A stretch of DNA of 64,000 nucleotides, taken from assembly GCA_947589345.1 (NCBI GenBank), contig CANQAC010000003.1, positions 1 to 64,000 of the forward strand, given 5' to 3'. Under the pieces are notes generated by a model. The model ran no database searches, was not told where the DNA came from, and worked only from the letters and a program-made list of their open reading frames with translations. Numbering within the stretch: the first letter of the stretch is position 1; every line of letters starts with the position of its first letter. Position numbers and translations under genes: made by a program. The DNA is from an uncultured Akkermansia sp. (GTDB taxonomy: Bacteria > Verrucomicrobiota > Verrucomicrobiia > Verrucomicrobiales > Akkermansiaceae). This document shows positions 12,342 to 22,872 of this stretch, piece after piece.

Positions 12342-13757
12342 ATGCAAACTCAACCAACTCCCTCTTACTCCACCAGATTATTTAACCATGTATCGCTTCT
12401 TTCCTACAAGACGATCTGTTTGTTCATGCGGTTGACTGATGTTCGGGTGGTGGCAATTTTAGGACGCGTGGTGGGGTACTTGGTGTGGATGTGTGCCGGA
12501 CGACGTCGACGCATCGTGGCTCGTAATCTACGCATTGTCATAGATCCCACTCTTCGCCCCAATAGATTATCCTCCATGGTACGCCGCAATATAGTGCGCA
12601 CAACCATGAACTTGGCCTGTTCCATCAAGACCGGCGTGATGACGCCACGGGAGATGGAACGCTTCATCCATGTGGAGGGTGGAGAGCTCTTTGAGCGCTG
12701 CGGTTCCGGAGGGCACACCGTGGTATCTTGTATCCCCCATGCCGGCAACTGGGAAGCATTGGCGCGCATTCGTCCTATCTTCCATCGCGTTCCTCGTTTC
12801 GCCTCCATGTATCGGCGGCTCTCCAACCCCCTGCTCGAGGATTTTATTTACAAATCACGCACTCGTTACGGTTGTGAAATGTACAGCAAAGAAGATGGTT
12901 TGCGGGAAATCCTCAAACTCGCTCATGGCGGCGGATTGCTTGGTGTACTCAGTGACCAATTTACGGCGGAAGGCATTTACTTGCCCTACTTCGGCAAGGT
13001 AACGGGAGTTACCCCACTGCCTGCGCTCATTTACAAACGTTGCAAAAGCAAAGGGCACCTATTTTCCGTTTTCACCCGCAACACCGCGCTCGGTCATTGG
13101 GATACGGTGCTGGGGCGCGAGATTCATCTGCCCGAGGGCTGCGAAACTCTGGCAGCCATTACCATGCAAGTCAACTTGGCACTCGAGAAATGCCAAAATG
13201 AACATATTCTGGACGGGTTTTGGATGCATCATCGCTGGAAAACCACCTACATTATCGCCCCAAAGATGGATGAGGATACGAAGGCCGAAGTGCTTAAACA
13301 CGTTCGATTGCCGTTCCGAATGCTCGTTGTCAGTCCCGACTCGGAGCAGGAGGCACGGCAGCTGATGCCAGCTGTAAAAGCACTCACCACTTGCCGCGTG
13401 GATGCACAAGTATCAGTCATTTGCAGGAAGGCGCAAGAAAGTTTTTGGCAGGAGGGGGTGACAAAGCTGCACCTCATCATTCCAAGTGACGGTGAAATGA
13501 GTGTATCCAAGCGCTTGGATCAAGAAGATATGTACAAAGATGGTCCTTTTGATGTACTCTTTATGTTTGGTGGACAGAAAGCATTATGGCGGCAACTGCA
13601 GGATATTTTCCCGGTGTACGTAATAGGCTGGGAGGATCATCCATTAGCCAAAAAATTCCGCCACCATTATAGACGTTTGAATGCACCCGGCAGCCTGCAT
13701 ACCACAAAAGAATACGCTGTCAACATGAACAAGTATCATGATATAGCATTCGGTTGA
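12342..13757 (+). CDS. HtrB/LpxL-family lysophospholipid acyltransferase with extra C-terminal domain
   Basis: VVSCIPHAGNWEAL, YRRLSNPLLEDFIYKSR, GGLLGVLSDQFTAEGIYLPYFGKVTGV acyltransferase signatures; about 170 aa beyond the usual C-terminus. Confidence 0.85.
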   Translation: MQTQPTPSYSTRLFNHVSLLSYKTICLFMRLTDVRVVAILGRVVGYLVWMCAGRRRRIVARNLRIVIDPTLRPNRLSSMVRRNIVRTTMNLACSIKTGVMTPREMERFIHVEGGELFERCGSGGHTVVSCIPHAGNWEALARIRPIFHRVPRFASMYRRLSNPLLEDFIYKSRTRYGCEMYSKEDGLREILKLAHGGGLLGVLSDQFTAEGIYLPYFGKVTGVTPLPALIYKRCKSKGHLFSVFTRNTALGHWDTVLGREIHLPEGCETLAAITMQVNLALEKCQNEHILDGFWMHHRWKTTYIIAPKMDEDTKAEVLKHVRLPFRMLVVSPDSEQEARQLMPAVKALTTCRVDAQVSVICRKAQESFWQEGVTKLHLIIPSDGEMSVSKRLDQEDMYKDGPFDVLFMFGGQKALWRQLQDIFPVYVIGWEDHPLAKKFRHHYRRLNAPGSLHTTKEYAVNMNKYHDIAFG

Positions 13758-13809
13758 TGTTTCACGGCTTTGCCGGGTACGGCATCTATGAATTAGACTT
13801 GAAAATCAG

Positions 13810-14667
13810 ATGTCTTTCAGATACCATGGAGGCATGGCCGTGGCGTCTCATAGTGGGTCGGTCTTTCGCAAGCTTTTCTACGTATTGCTGTGTATAGGTG
13901 CAGCGGGCCTGTGCTGGTGGGTGAGCGCCCGAAACACCGAGAAACCCATCGCGCAGAATGTCCCATCCCAACCTCGCATGGCGCAGGTGTTTGGCGGCAT
14001 GATTCCTCTCAGTCCAACGCAGTTGGCAACTGCCCCGGAAGTCGATGGATTTCAGTGGCCTTGCGGAGGCCCCACTGGATCAATGATCTATGATGCTCAA
14101 CCCTTTGGATCCATGAATCATAAACGCCACGGCCGTCACACCGGCAAAGATTTGAACGGCATCGGCGGGCAAAATACGGACTTGGGAGAGCCTGTGTGTG
14201 CTGCAGGGCGTGGACTTGTCGTGTACAGTGGCTGCCCCTCTCCCGAATGGGGGAATGTGGTGGTATTGGCTCACCGCATTCCGGGAGAAAAGCAACTTGT
14301 GCAAACCCTCTACGCCCACCTTGACACACGTGAGGTACAAACAGGCCGTCTCGTGGGACGTGGACAGCGTATTGGTTCTATCGGCTCAGCTAATGGCCGC
14401 TATCTCGCACACTTGCACTTCGAAGCAATCCGCTCCCGCTGCACGGAAGCAGGAATGCGCGGGTACCACCCGAACGGCACCATGAATCGTATGAATCCCA
14501 CTGAGCTGCTCAAACTCTACCCCGCTCCACCCTTCCCTGATCCATATACCGAAGTGCGCCGCATTCGAATCCGCGAAACAAGTTTGCAAAACCCGAATAC
14601 GCCGAGCGGCGTACCCCACCAACAAGGAATCATCCCGGTGACACCCCAGCAATTTCTCACGCCATGA
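13810..14667 (+). CDS. M23-family (LytM) peptidase
   Basis: GRHTGKDL, VVVLAHRI, LYAHLD, AHLHFE zinc-site motifs; N-terminal TM. Confidence 0.88.
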   Translation: MSFRYHGGMAVASHSGSVFRKLFYVLLCIGAAGLCWWVSARNTEKPIAQNVPSQPRMAQVFGGMIPLSPTQLATAPEVDGFQWPCGGPTGSMIYDAQPFGSMNHKRHGRHTGKDLNGIGGQNTDLGEPVCAAGRGLVVYSGCPSPEWGNVVVLAHRIPGEKQLVQTLYAHLDTREVQTGRLVGRGQRIGSIGSANGRYLAHLHFEAIRSRCTEAGMRGYHPNGTMNRMNPTELLKLYPAPPFPDPYTEVRRIRIRETSLQNPNTPSGVPHQQGIIPVTPQQFLTP

Positions 14668-15956
14668 AAAACCATCCCATCCTCGTCGTTCTAGTGATGA
14701 TCATGCTCTTCGCAGCAGGCATAACCGGATTGTATCGCGGAGCCCGACAGTTGAATCTCGAGCAACCTCAAACTCCGAAGCCTGTTGAACAACCGCAGGA
14801 CGCCCCGACGGTGACTCAGACTCCCGCTCCAAAACTCCCACCTGCCCCGTCACCCCAGCCACCAATTCGACCGCACTCGGCCGAGCATGCTGTCGCTCTC
14901 AATGTGGCACAAGCTCTCAACCAACCTCCCGCCGAAAAGCAAGCATCTCTGGATGAATTGATCCGCACAGAGCAGCTCCCAAAAGAATCTGCCGAAATCC
15001 TGCAGCAATGGAACAGCGAACGCGGAAAAGTGAAAACGCAAGAGATCGGCACCATCATTCCTACTACCGGCGGCGGCAAATTAACGCGCTATCGACTCTC
15101 CGCCGAAGGCTGCAACGACGACTTGTTGCTTACCATCGTGACCCCTGAACAAGGTAAGCCTCGCGTGCAAAGCGTGGAACTGGTCTCGGCGGACAAGGTG
15201 CAGCTTAACACGCAGAGCGACGCCTTGAGTGTTGTGGAAGGCTTTTTGGAAGCGCTGAAACGCGGAGATATGGACACGGCTCGCCGGCTCGTGAGCGGCG
15301 GTGATGTATCGGATGCCACGCTCGCCGGGCTATGCATGATGTTTGAGGAAGGTGATCTGGTGCTACGTGAGCGTATCCCCATGCGCAACATGTACCATAA
15401 CGATAAGAATGCTGGTTATCTTGTTTACCTGTCTCCTAAGGAAGGATCCGGAGCAGCGGGGAATGTGGGCATCGAACTGGTCCGCAATGATGAGAACGGA
15501 TGGCGCGTGAAGGCTGTGGCTCTCGATCAACTGCTCAATCACTATGAAAAAGTGGCTGAGGCTGAGGGCGGCGTTTATTTCCCCCTCGTTAAAAATCCGC
15601 ACGGTGGTGATTCACTCGTACTCTACTTTGGTTTTGACGATGCAACACTCAGTCCGCGATCGGCGAGCCAACTGCGCATTGTAGCCCAGCTCCTGGTCAA
15701 TAGCGGTGGCTCTCTCAACATCTCTGGACACACGGATGACATCGGTACGGAGGAATACAATATGGATCTCTCTTTGCGCCGGGCGGATACGGTGAAGAAA
15801 GTCCTCCTTTCGTATGGCGTACAAGCGGAGCGCATCACTACTAAAGGTTTAGGTAAGAGTCAACCGCGCCGAACATATCAAGCTGGCGACTCCCGCCAGA
15901 TGATTAGCACCATTCGTCGCGAGAACCGCCGCGCTGAAATCTACCTCGACTTCTAA
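14664..15956 (+). CDS. OmpA-family protein
   Basis: YFGFDDATLSPRSASQL..LNISGHTDDIGTEEYNMDLSLRRADTVKKVLLSYGV; N-terminal TM and Pro-rich linker; ATGA overlap with upstream M23 gene. Confidence 0.88.
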   Translation: MKNHPILVVLVMIMLFAAGITGLYRGARQLNLEQPQTPKPVEQPQDAPTVTQTPAPKLPPAPSPQPPIRPHSAEHAVALNVAQALNQPPAEKQASLDELIRTEQLPKESAEILQQWNSERGKVKTQEIGTIIPTTGGGKLTRYRLSAEGCNDDLLLTIVTPEQGKPRVQSVELVSADKVQLNTQSDALSVVEGFLEALKRGDMDTARRLVSGGDVSDATLAGLCMMFEEGDLVLRERIPMRNMYHNDKNAGYLVYLSPKEGSGAAGNVGIELVRNDENGWRVKAVALDQLLNHYEKVAEAEGGVYFPLVKNPHGGDSLVLYFGFDDATLSPRSASQLRIVAQLLVNSGGSLNISGHTDDIGTEEYNMDLSLRRADTVKKVLLSYGVQAERITTKGLGKSQPRRTYQAGDSRQMISTIRRENRRAEIYLDF

Positions 15957-15962
15957 AACAAC

Positions 15963-17945
15963 GTGCCATCCTGCCACCCAGCTGCAGCCAGTGCTCCCGA
16001 CTTTTCTACTCTGCTCAATGAGCAACAGCTCGCTGCCGTTACCACCCAAGCCCGTCACGCCTTGGTAATCGCTGGCGCGGGCAGTGGGAAAACACGAACG
16101 CTCACTTGCCGAGTGGCGTGGTTGCTTGCGCACGGAGTACCCGAATGGCGTATTCTGCTGCTCACTTTTACCAATAAAGCTGCTCGGGAAATGCTTGAAC
16201 GAGTGCAACAGTTGGTAGGTCCTCAGGCAGGACGCATTTGGGGCGGCACTTTCCACTCCATCGCCAATCGTATCCTGCGAGCTCATGCAGAACGTCTCGG
16301 ATACCGACCGGGCTTTTCTATTCTGGATTCAGATGACCAAAAATCGCTCATGCGCATGCTTGTCAAACAGCATGCCGGCAAAACGAGCAAGAGTGATCCC
16401 TTCCCAAAACCTGATCTCCTGCTCACCATTCACAGTCTAGCAGCCAACACGGGACAAAACTGGGAGGAGCTTCTGCACACAAATTATCCCGTACTCAAAA
16501 AACATATCGAAGTCATTTCGCGTATCTACGCCGAATACGCGCAACGTAAACGTGAAGCGAACGCTATGGACTTTGACGATCTGTTACTCCATTTGCTCAA
16601 GCTCATGAGGGATGATGAGGAAGTGCGCAGCATGTTACAACAACGTTTTTTACATGTGTTGGTAGATGAGTATCAGGATACCAACATACTGCAAGATCGC
16701 ATCATTAACTTGCTGAGCGGCGGGACGAACACCAGCCTGGCCGTTGTGGGTGACGATGCGCAAAGTATATACTCTTGGCGCGGCGCACGCGTGGATCATA
16801 TTTTTGAATTCACCGAGCGCTACCCCGATGCGGAGGTATTCAAAATCGAAACGAACTACCGCAGTCGTCCGGCCATCTTGGAGATTTCGAATGCAGCTAT
16901 TGCGACCAATGAGCGACAATTTCATAAAGTGTTAACCCCCGCACGCGAAAGCGATGGTTTTCTCCCCACAGTTTACCCTGCTCCCGATAACAGGACGGAG
17001 GCTCTGTACGTGGCGCAACGCATTGAAGAACTGCTCAACCGCGGCGTGGACCCATCAGAAATCGCCGTTCTCTATCGAGCCCACTTCCACAGCCTTGATA
17101 TCCAAGTTGAACTTACTCAACGCCGTATTCCGTTCCGTGTAACCAGCGGCTTGCGCTTCTTTGAACAAGCGCATATCAAAGATGTTGTGGCTTACTTGCG
17201 CCTTCTTGCCAATCCGCGCGATGAGATGGCTTTCCGGCGCATTGTAAGTGATTTCCCCAAAGTGGGAGAAGTGAGTACCGGGAAAATGTGGCACGGTTGG
17301 AATGAGGCCTTGGTTGCGCCTGAAACGAAGAGTATCGAACCTCTGCGTTTTGTCGACTTAAAAAATGCCGTGAACGCCCCCGCGGCAGCAAAGGCCAACT
17401 GGCAAGAGCTGTTGGAAACCCTCGATGACCTGCAACCCGGAGATCATGAACTCACTCCTTCGGAGATGATTCTGCGAGTCCTCAAACACATCGCTCCTTC
17501 CCTCTCCTCCAAATATGATAACACGGAAGAGCGCATGGATGATATTGAACAACTCTCCCGCTCTCTTTCTGATGTACCGAATCTGGACGATTTTCTCTCC
17601 CAAGTCGCCTTACTCAGCGAAACGGATACAGATGCTGCAACGGCAGACAACTCGCGAGTCACCTTGAGTACGATTCACCAGGCCAAAGGCTTGGAGTGGA
17701 GCCATGTCTTTATCATCTTTTTAGGTGAAGGGCTTTTCCCCCATTTCCGCACCATCAACTCTGCGGAGCCACGCGAGATGGAAGAGGAAACCCGCCTTTT
17801 TTACGTGGCTGTCACTCGCGCTAAGGATCGTTTGTTTTTGTCTTACCCGCGTTACAACGGCCATGGCTACGAAAGCCAATTCTGCCACGCCTCGCGCTTC
17901 CTCACGTCCTTGCCCCCGGAGTTGTACGAGGTGGCCGATTTTTAA
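15963..17945 (+). CDS. UvrD/PcrA/Rep-type ATP-dependent DNA helicase
   Basis: LNEQQLAAVTT, VIAGAGSGKTRTL, TFTNKAAREM, VDEYQDTN, GDDAQSIYSWRGA, TIHQAKGLEW, YVAVTRA; GTG start. Confidence 0.95.
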   Translation: MPSCHPAAASAPDFSTLLNEQQLAAVTTQARHALVIAGAGSGKTRTLTCRVAWLLAHGVPEWRILLLTFTNKAAREMLERVQQLVGPQAGRIWGGTFHSIANRILRAHAERLGYRPGFSILDSDDQKSLMRMLVKQHAGKTSKSDPFPKPDLLLTIHSLAANTGQNWEELLHTNYPVLKKHIEVISRIYAEYAQRKREANAMDFDDLLLHLLKLMRDDEEVRSMLQQRFLHVLVDEYQDTNILQDRIINLLSGGTNTSLAVVGDDAQSIYSWRGARVDHIFEFTERYPDAEVFKIETNYRSRPAILEISNAAIATNERQFHKVLTPARESDGFLPTVYPAPDNRTEALYVAQRIEELLNRGVDPSEIAVLYRAHFHSLDIQVELTQRRIPFRVTSGLRFFEQAHIKDVVAYLRLLANPRDEMAFRRIVSDFPKVGEVSTGKMWHGWNEALVAPETKSIEPLRFVDLKNAVNAPAAAKANWQELLETLDDLQPGDHELTPSEMILRVLKHIAPSLSSKYDNTEERMDDIEQLSRSLSDVPNLDDFLSQVALLSETDTDAATADNSRVTLSTIHQAKGLEWSHVFIIFLGEGLFPHFRTINSAEPREMEEETRLFYVAVTRAKDRLFLSYPRYNGHGYESQFCHASRFLTSLPPELYEVADF

Positions 17946-17957
17946 ACCAGAACCAAT

Positions 17958-18503
17958 CTACGCATGGTGATGATCGCAATGACAATCCTCGCCATGATGG
18001 TGACCACATGAACAGCCATCGGTTTGGGGAGTGTCATGTCGCGGGCTGAGCAACTCCGCCAACTCGGCGGTTTTCGCAAGTTGGGCAGCCGTCTGTCCGC
18101 GCGAATTGTGGCGCATTATGTCAGCTCCGGCCAGCAAAAGCATCTCGGCAATTTTGCGGTAGCCATACTTGGCGGCCAAGTGCAATGGAGGCTCCCCATA
18201 CGCATTCGGAGCATCCGCATCCGCTCCTATCGCCAACAAAACCTCAATAAGCTTTTCATCCGGTTCAATGCCCTGTTCCTTAAATTCCGGAGCCAAATCC
18301 ACCTCATCCTGCATAAGCAGAGTAGCCGCTCGCTTCAAGGTATCGGGACTCTCTCCTCGCTCAACCTCCTCGAGAAACTGCTGCACCGCTTCATCATAAT
18401 CATCCGGATCCAGTTCCTGAATCATGGCAGCGATGTCGTGCTGCGTCACCTGCGGGCGCTCGTCACGTCCAATGTGAATCGTATTCCATCCATCCATTTG
18501 CAT
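17958..18503 (-). CDS. Ankyrin-repeat protein with His/Cys-rich C-terminus
   Basis: NAYGEPPLHLAAKYGYRKIAEMLLLAGADIMRHNSRGQTAAQLA; C-term CSCGHHHGEDCHCDHHHA. Confidence 0.8.
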   Translation of the reverse strand: MQMDGWNTIHIGRDERPQVTQHDIAAMIQELDPDDYDEAVQQFLEEVERGESPDTLKRAATLLMQDEVDLAPEFKEQGIEPDEKLIEVLLAIGADADAPNAYGEPPLHLAAKYGYRKIAEMLLLAGADIMRHNSRGQTAAQLAKTAELAELLSPRHDTPQTDGCSCGHHHGEDCHCDHHHA

Positions 18504-18665
18504 GCGCTCATGATAGCTGAACGCTCAGACGATTACCAGCTCATTCTTACCAGCCCGGTAAAAATACACTCGTCTCGCGCAGCACCCTATTCTGCGACGG
18601 TTTCCTTCTCAGCGTCCTGAATGGTGTAATGTGGCACGCCCGCCGATCCCTGCTTCCCTTTTGGC

Positions 18666-18694
18666 TTGCCAAATGGTGTCCCCGGTGGTATGGT
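18666..18694 (+). promoter_or_regulatory. Predicted promoter of MBL hydrolase gene (leaderless)
   Basis: TTGCCA 18666-18671, 17-bp spacer, TATGGT 18689-18694, 6 nt, ATG 18701. Confidence 0.55.
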
Positions 18695-18700
18695 ACGCCC

Positions 18701-19333
18701 ATGGTCCCGGAGTTGATGCACTATAGCGGTGGCGCACTGGAGTGCAACGGCTACCTTGTGCCGGGCATGCAAGGAGCTTGCGTGGCGATTGATGCACCGG
18801 ACGGGTTTTCTGCATGGTTGCTCAAGCATCTGCCTGAGGGAATGCGACTGACTCATCTGCTGCTCACGCACCAACACTTTGACCACATTCAAGACGCGGC
18901 CGCACTCAAACGCTCCACGGGGTGTACCATTATCTCCGGCGCTGCCTACACTCCGAACCTGACGCTGGCTCAAAATGCACAGGCATGGGGTATACCAGCT
19001 CCCCCTCCCTTTGTAACAGACTCTGTACTGAGTACACAGGATGAGTCTTTCAACTTGGCAGGCATCGGCTGGCAGGCACTGCACGTGCCCGGGCATTCTC
19101 CGGACAGTTTGGCATGGTACGCACCAGAGCGGGGAGAGATATTTACGGGTGACGCTCTGTTTGCCGGTTCAGTGGGACGCACGGACTTCGCCGGTGGAAA
19201 TGCCAGGCAGCTCTCAGAGAGCATCAAGAACAAAATACTGACGCTCGACCCGCACACACTGGTCCACCCTGGACACGGTCCCGGCACAAATGTGGGCGAG
19301 GAACTGCTCAACAACCCCTTTGTCCACTTGTAA
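18701..19333 (+). CDS. Metallo-beta-lactamase-fold hydrolase (glyoxalase II-like)
   Basis: LLTHQHFDHIQDAA, VPGHSPDSLAWY, FTGDALFAGSVGRTDF, VHPGHGPGT. Confidence 0.92.
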   Translation: MVPELMHYSGGALECNGYLVPGMQGACVAIDAPDGFSAWLLKHLPEGMRLTHLLLTHQHFDHIQDAAALKRSTGCTIISGAAYTPNLTLAQNAQAWGIPAPPPFVTDSVLSTQDESFNLAGIGWQALHVPGHSPDSLAWYAPERGEIFTGDALFAGSVGRTDFAGGNARQLSESIKNKILTLDPHTLVHPGHGPGTNVGEELLNNPFVHL

Positions 19334-19354
19334 TTACATCCTTATCACACAGAC

Positions 19355-20554
19355 ATGACATTTGAAGAATTAGGACTATCCGCCCCAGTATTGCAAGCAG
19401 TAAAGGATTGCGGTTACACATCGCCCACTCCCATCCAGGAACAAGCTATACCCCATGTATTGGCAGGTCGAGATGTCATTGGAGCTTCTCAAACAGGCAC
19501 CGGGAAAACAGCAGCTTTTGCCCTTCCGATTATCACACGCATTCAACATACCGGTCGCCCCCAAGTACTTGTCCTGGAACCCACGCGTGAGTTAGCTGAC
19601 CAACTGGCTGAGGCTTTTCGCACCTACGCCTCCCACACAGATCTTACCGTGGGCTTGCTTTACGGAGGCGTGGGATATGGACAGCAAGCTGACGCCTTAA
19701 AAAAAGGAGTAGATGTAGTGGTTGCCACACCGGGACGCCTCGTCGACCACTTCTACCGCGGCAATATGAAGTTCAAAGAAGTGAAAACTCTTGTGCTGGA
19801 CGAGGTTGACCGCATGACTGATATGGGATTCCTACCCATCGTGCGCAAAATTGTGAATCTATGCCCGTGGGAAGGTCGGCAGACGCTCTTTTTCTCCGCC
19901 ACAATGCCGCAAATGTTGCAGGGATTCGCTAAATGGTGTCTCACGGATCCGTACGATGTGTCTATCGCCCGTCGTGAGGTAGCTTCCACTATATCCCACG
20001 CCTTTTATCCGGTTGGACTCGACCAGCGCGATGAACTTTTGCTTGCCCTCGTGAAGCAGACTGACTTTAGCAACATGATGATTTTCACGCGTACCCGGAA
20101 AGAGGCCGATATGGTGGCCAACATGCTTGCTCATGCCGGGTGGGGTCATGAAGTAACCGCTATGCACTCCGATATACCTCAGAAGGAGCGTATGGCCGCC
20201 CTGCGCGGATTTAAAGAAGATAAATACCGCATCCTCGTGGCGACGGATGTAGCGGCCCGCGGTATTGACATCAACGATGTTTCCCACGTTATCAACTACC
20301 GGGTTCCCGAAAATCCGGAGGATTACGTGCACCGCATTGGACGTACCGGTCGTGCCGAAACGCGAGGTGACGCATTCACTCTGCTCACAGCAGATGAAAT
20401 CGATTTTGCAAAGTCGATTGAAATCTTTCTCAAGCAAAAAGTAGAACGCCGCAAGCTGGACGGATTTCCGTACGCTTACACCGCTTTGCTTGATGAAGAC
20501 GCCCCTCCGCTGCGCAAGCCGCGACCGGCCACGACGGGGCGCAGACGACATTAA
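19355..20554 (+). CDS. DEAD-box ATP-dependent RNA helicase
   Basis: ASQTGTGKTAAFALPI, VLEPTRELADQL, VATPGRLVDH, VLDEVDRM, SATMP, ATDVAARGIDI, HRIGRTGRA. Confidence 0.96.
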   Translation: MTFEELGLSAPVLQAVKDCGYTSPTPIQEQAIPHVLAGRDVIGASQTGTGKTAAFALPIITRIQHTGRPQVLVLEPTRELADQLAEAFRTYASHTDLTVGLLYGGVGYGQQADALKKGVDVVVATPGRLVDHFYRGNMKFKEVKTLVLDEVDRMTDMGFLPIVRKIVNLCPWEGRQTLFFSATMPQMLQGFAKWCLTDPYDVSIARREVASTISHAFYPVGLDQRDELLLALVKQTDFSNMMIFTRTRKEADMVANMLAHAGWGHEVTAMHSDIPQKERMAALRGFKEDKYRILVATDVAARGIDINDVSHVINYRVPENPEDYVHRIGRTGRAETRGDAFTLLTADEIDFAKSIEIFLKQKVERRKLDGFPYAYTALLDEDAPPLRKPRPATTGRRRH

Positions 20555-20565
20555 CTGAGGAGTCC

Positions 20566-21072
20566 ATGCGTGTCCTTTCCATAGACCCGGCTATTCGCAA
20601 TACAGGGTATGCCGTGATTGAAGGCGACCACTACTCGGCGCGAGCACTGGAATACGGCACCTTCTCGCTCAAAGATTCTCTGCCTCAGAGCGCATGTTTG
20701 CTGGAAATCCACCGCCACGTACTCTCTCTTATTGATAAATGGCAACCGGACGAACTGGCTATTGAAGGCATCATCTACGTGCAGTCGCACCGCACAGCCA
20801 TTACCATGGGTTCCGCTCGCGCCGCCACGATCATAGCCGCTGCCAGCCGTGGGCTACCCATCATGGAATATCCACCAAGCTGCGCTAAATTAGCCGTAGC
20901 GGGGCGAGGCAGTGCGCAAAAAGAGCAAGTTGCTTTCATGGTGCGTGCCCTGCTCAAACTGGACGAAACACCTGAACCCGATGCAGCTGATGCCCTAGCT
21001 ATCGGTTTTGCTCATCTCTCGGCGGCAGATCCCCTGCGTGCGCACCTCTTTGCCAAGCGGCGTTATATTTGA
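20566..21072 (+). CDS. ruvC: Crossover junction endodeoxyribonuclease RuvC
   Basis: MRVLSIDPAIRNTGYAVIE, ELAIEGIIYVQSHRTAITMGSARAATIIAAA, PDAADALAIGFAHL. Confidence 0.93.
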   Translation: MRVLSIDPAIRNTGYAVIEGDHYSARALEYGTFSLKDSLPQSACLLEIHRHVLSLIDKWQPDELAIEGIIYVQSHRTAITMGSARAATIIAAASRGLPIMEYPPSCAKLAVAGRGSAQKEQVAFMVRALLKLDETPEPDAADALAIGFAHLSAADPLRAHLFAKRRYI

Positions 21073-22010
21073 TCCGGACACTCAATACTCAGCCGTCTGT
21101 GTGCTCGTCTCGCGCGAAAACCTCCCGGCAAGTTGCAGAAACTGCTCTCAGACGTTGCTGGTAGTATGGAGCAGACTTTGTTGACAGATGCCTCCGAGAT
21201 ATCCGGCACTCCGCAGAGCCGCAAATAGTACTGCACCACTGCCTTGCACAGCTCTTCAGGCTGATTCAGCAAAAAAGGGAGATAGAGTCTCCCTTGCGGA
21301 TCCATAATGGGCAAAGCGACCAGGGCCGCCTCCAACGCCATCCGCACCTCCTCTTGCATACGCGCCCCACGCAGCAGAGCCGGCACAACATCCCGTCCCA
21401 ATGCCTCATTGAGTGCGGGAATAACTTGCAGCCGCACCGTATTCCGGGCAGCCGCTGTGGGATCGGTGTTGGTAGCGTCCTCGCACCAATCCTGACCAAT
21501 CTGCACAAGCCATGCCGTAATCTGCGAACGGCGCATACGCAACATGGGACGTAACCATGTGATGCCATCCTCCTGCCGAGACGAAAGCATGCCACGCAAA
21601 CCAGCAGAACCGCGAGCAATGTTGAAGAGTACCGTCTCCGCCTGGTCATCTGCATGGTGTGCCAAAGCCACGGCAGAACAGCCAACTTGTCGCGCATGTT
21701 CTGCCAATATACGCCGACGTTGCTGTCGGGCCGTTGTCTCCACCGATTCTCCGCACTGCCGAGCAAGCATGGGAACATTCACTCGATATTCTTCAAAAGG
21801 GACTCCCAATTTCTCGCACAACTCGCGGCAAAATCGAGCGTCAGCATCTGCCGCCTCAGCGCGTATGCCATGGTGTACGTGGCATGCATAGGTGGGTATT
21901 CCACGCAGGATCAACATGCGCAGCAACGCCACAGAATCTCGCCCGCCGCTTAATCCCAGCACCACGGCTTGGTTCGGACACTCAAAAAGGTTCTCCACCA
22001 AGGGCTGCAT
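21063..22010 (-). CDS. tilS: tRNA(Ile)-lysidine synthase
   Basis: VVLGLSGGRDSVALLRML PP-loop, HVHHGIRAEA, LAHHADDQAETVLFNIARGSAGLRGM. Confidence 0.93.
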   Translation of the reverse strand: MQPLVENLFECPNQAVVLGLSGGRDSVALLRMLILRGIPTYACHVHHGIRAEAADADARFCRELCEKLGVPFEEYRVNVPMLARQCGESVETTARQQRRRILAEHARQVGCSAVALAHHADDQAETVLFNIARGSAGLRGMLSSRQEDGITWLRPMLRMRRSQITAWLVQIGQDWCEDATNTDPTAAARNTVRLQVIPALNEALGRDVVPALLRGARMQEEVRMALEAALVALPIMDPQGRLYLPFLLNQPEELCKAVVQYYLRLCGVPDISEASVNKVCSILPATSESSFCNLPGGFRARRAHRRLSIECPDQI

Positions 22011-22034
22011 AGCTTTGGTAATAACGCACCGACG

Positions 22035-22775
22035 TTACTTCTTTTTCTTGGTGGGTACAAGCTTCTCCGGGTTAATCTTGCGGAAAAGCTTGGCAGAATC
22101 CACCTGTTCGTCGTCTTTCATCTCAAACTGCTGCACTACCCCACTGGCGTATGCCACCATCAGGGTATTGCTATGGCGGTCCAAAGTCGGTATCACCATC
22201 TTTTTGAAATCGGAGAGACTAGTCACACTCTGCTTTGCTTGGGGAATACCATCGCTCAGCCATGGCAACATATCCAGATGCTTTTTACCCAACGTACGAA
22301 TCTGCGAATTGGGGTTGTCCTCATCCTCCGAGCCATCCGTCCACGACACATACGACACAGTCTTTGTACTCGCCTCCATCAACATACCATCCTGAACTTG
22401 GGCTCGGTGATCACCCGGACAGTGGAAAATGGTGGCTACCTTCATCCTATGCTTGCGATCACTGGGCAGCACAGTAGAATCCAACTCCTGCGCCAGGCCC
22501 ATCCACCAACCTTCCGATTCATCCATTTCAGGCGTGTCTTCATCATCTGCCATTCCGCTTGTCGGCAGCATGTTGCGCGTGGCCATATCCTGCCCATACT
22601 TTACGCCCAATTTCGCCAACTGGTCTATATTGGCCCGACATTTTACCACATCTCCAGCATTAAGGTAGCTAAACAGTAAGGGCGATGATATCCCCAGCAA
22701 TACCGCCAATATGGCGATCACTACGATCAACTCAACCAATGTAAATCCACGAACCTGAACTCGTATCGCTCTCAT
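22035..22775 (-). CDS. Type II secretion/type IV pilin-like pseudopilin
   Basis: RGFTLVELIVVIAILAVLLGISSPLLFSYL prepilin N-methylation motif. Confidence 0.88.
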   Translation of the reverse strand: MRAIRVQVRGFTLVELIVVIAILAVLLGISSPLLFSYLNAGDVVKCRANIDQLAKLGVKYGQDMATRNMLPTSGMADDEDTPEMDESEGWWMGLAQELDSTVLPSDRKHRMKVATIFHCPGDHRAQVQDGMLMEASTKTVSYVSWTDGSEDEDNPNSQIRTLGKKHLDMLPWLSDGIPQAKQSVTSLSDFKKMVIPTLDRHSNTLMVAYASGVVQQFEMKDDEQVDSAKLFRKINPEKLVPTKKKK

Positions 22776-22872
22776 ACCCCTCCTAATCTACCACATACCG
22801 CTATCTTGTCAAGCTTGCGATCGAAGCTCTTTTATGCTTGATTTTTGTAAATATTTTAACATAATAAACTTC

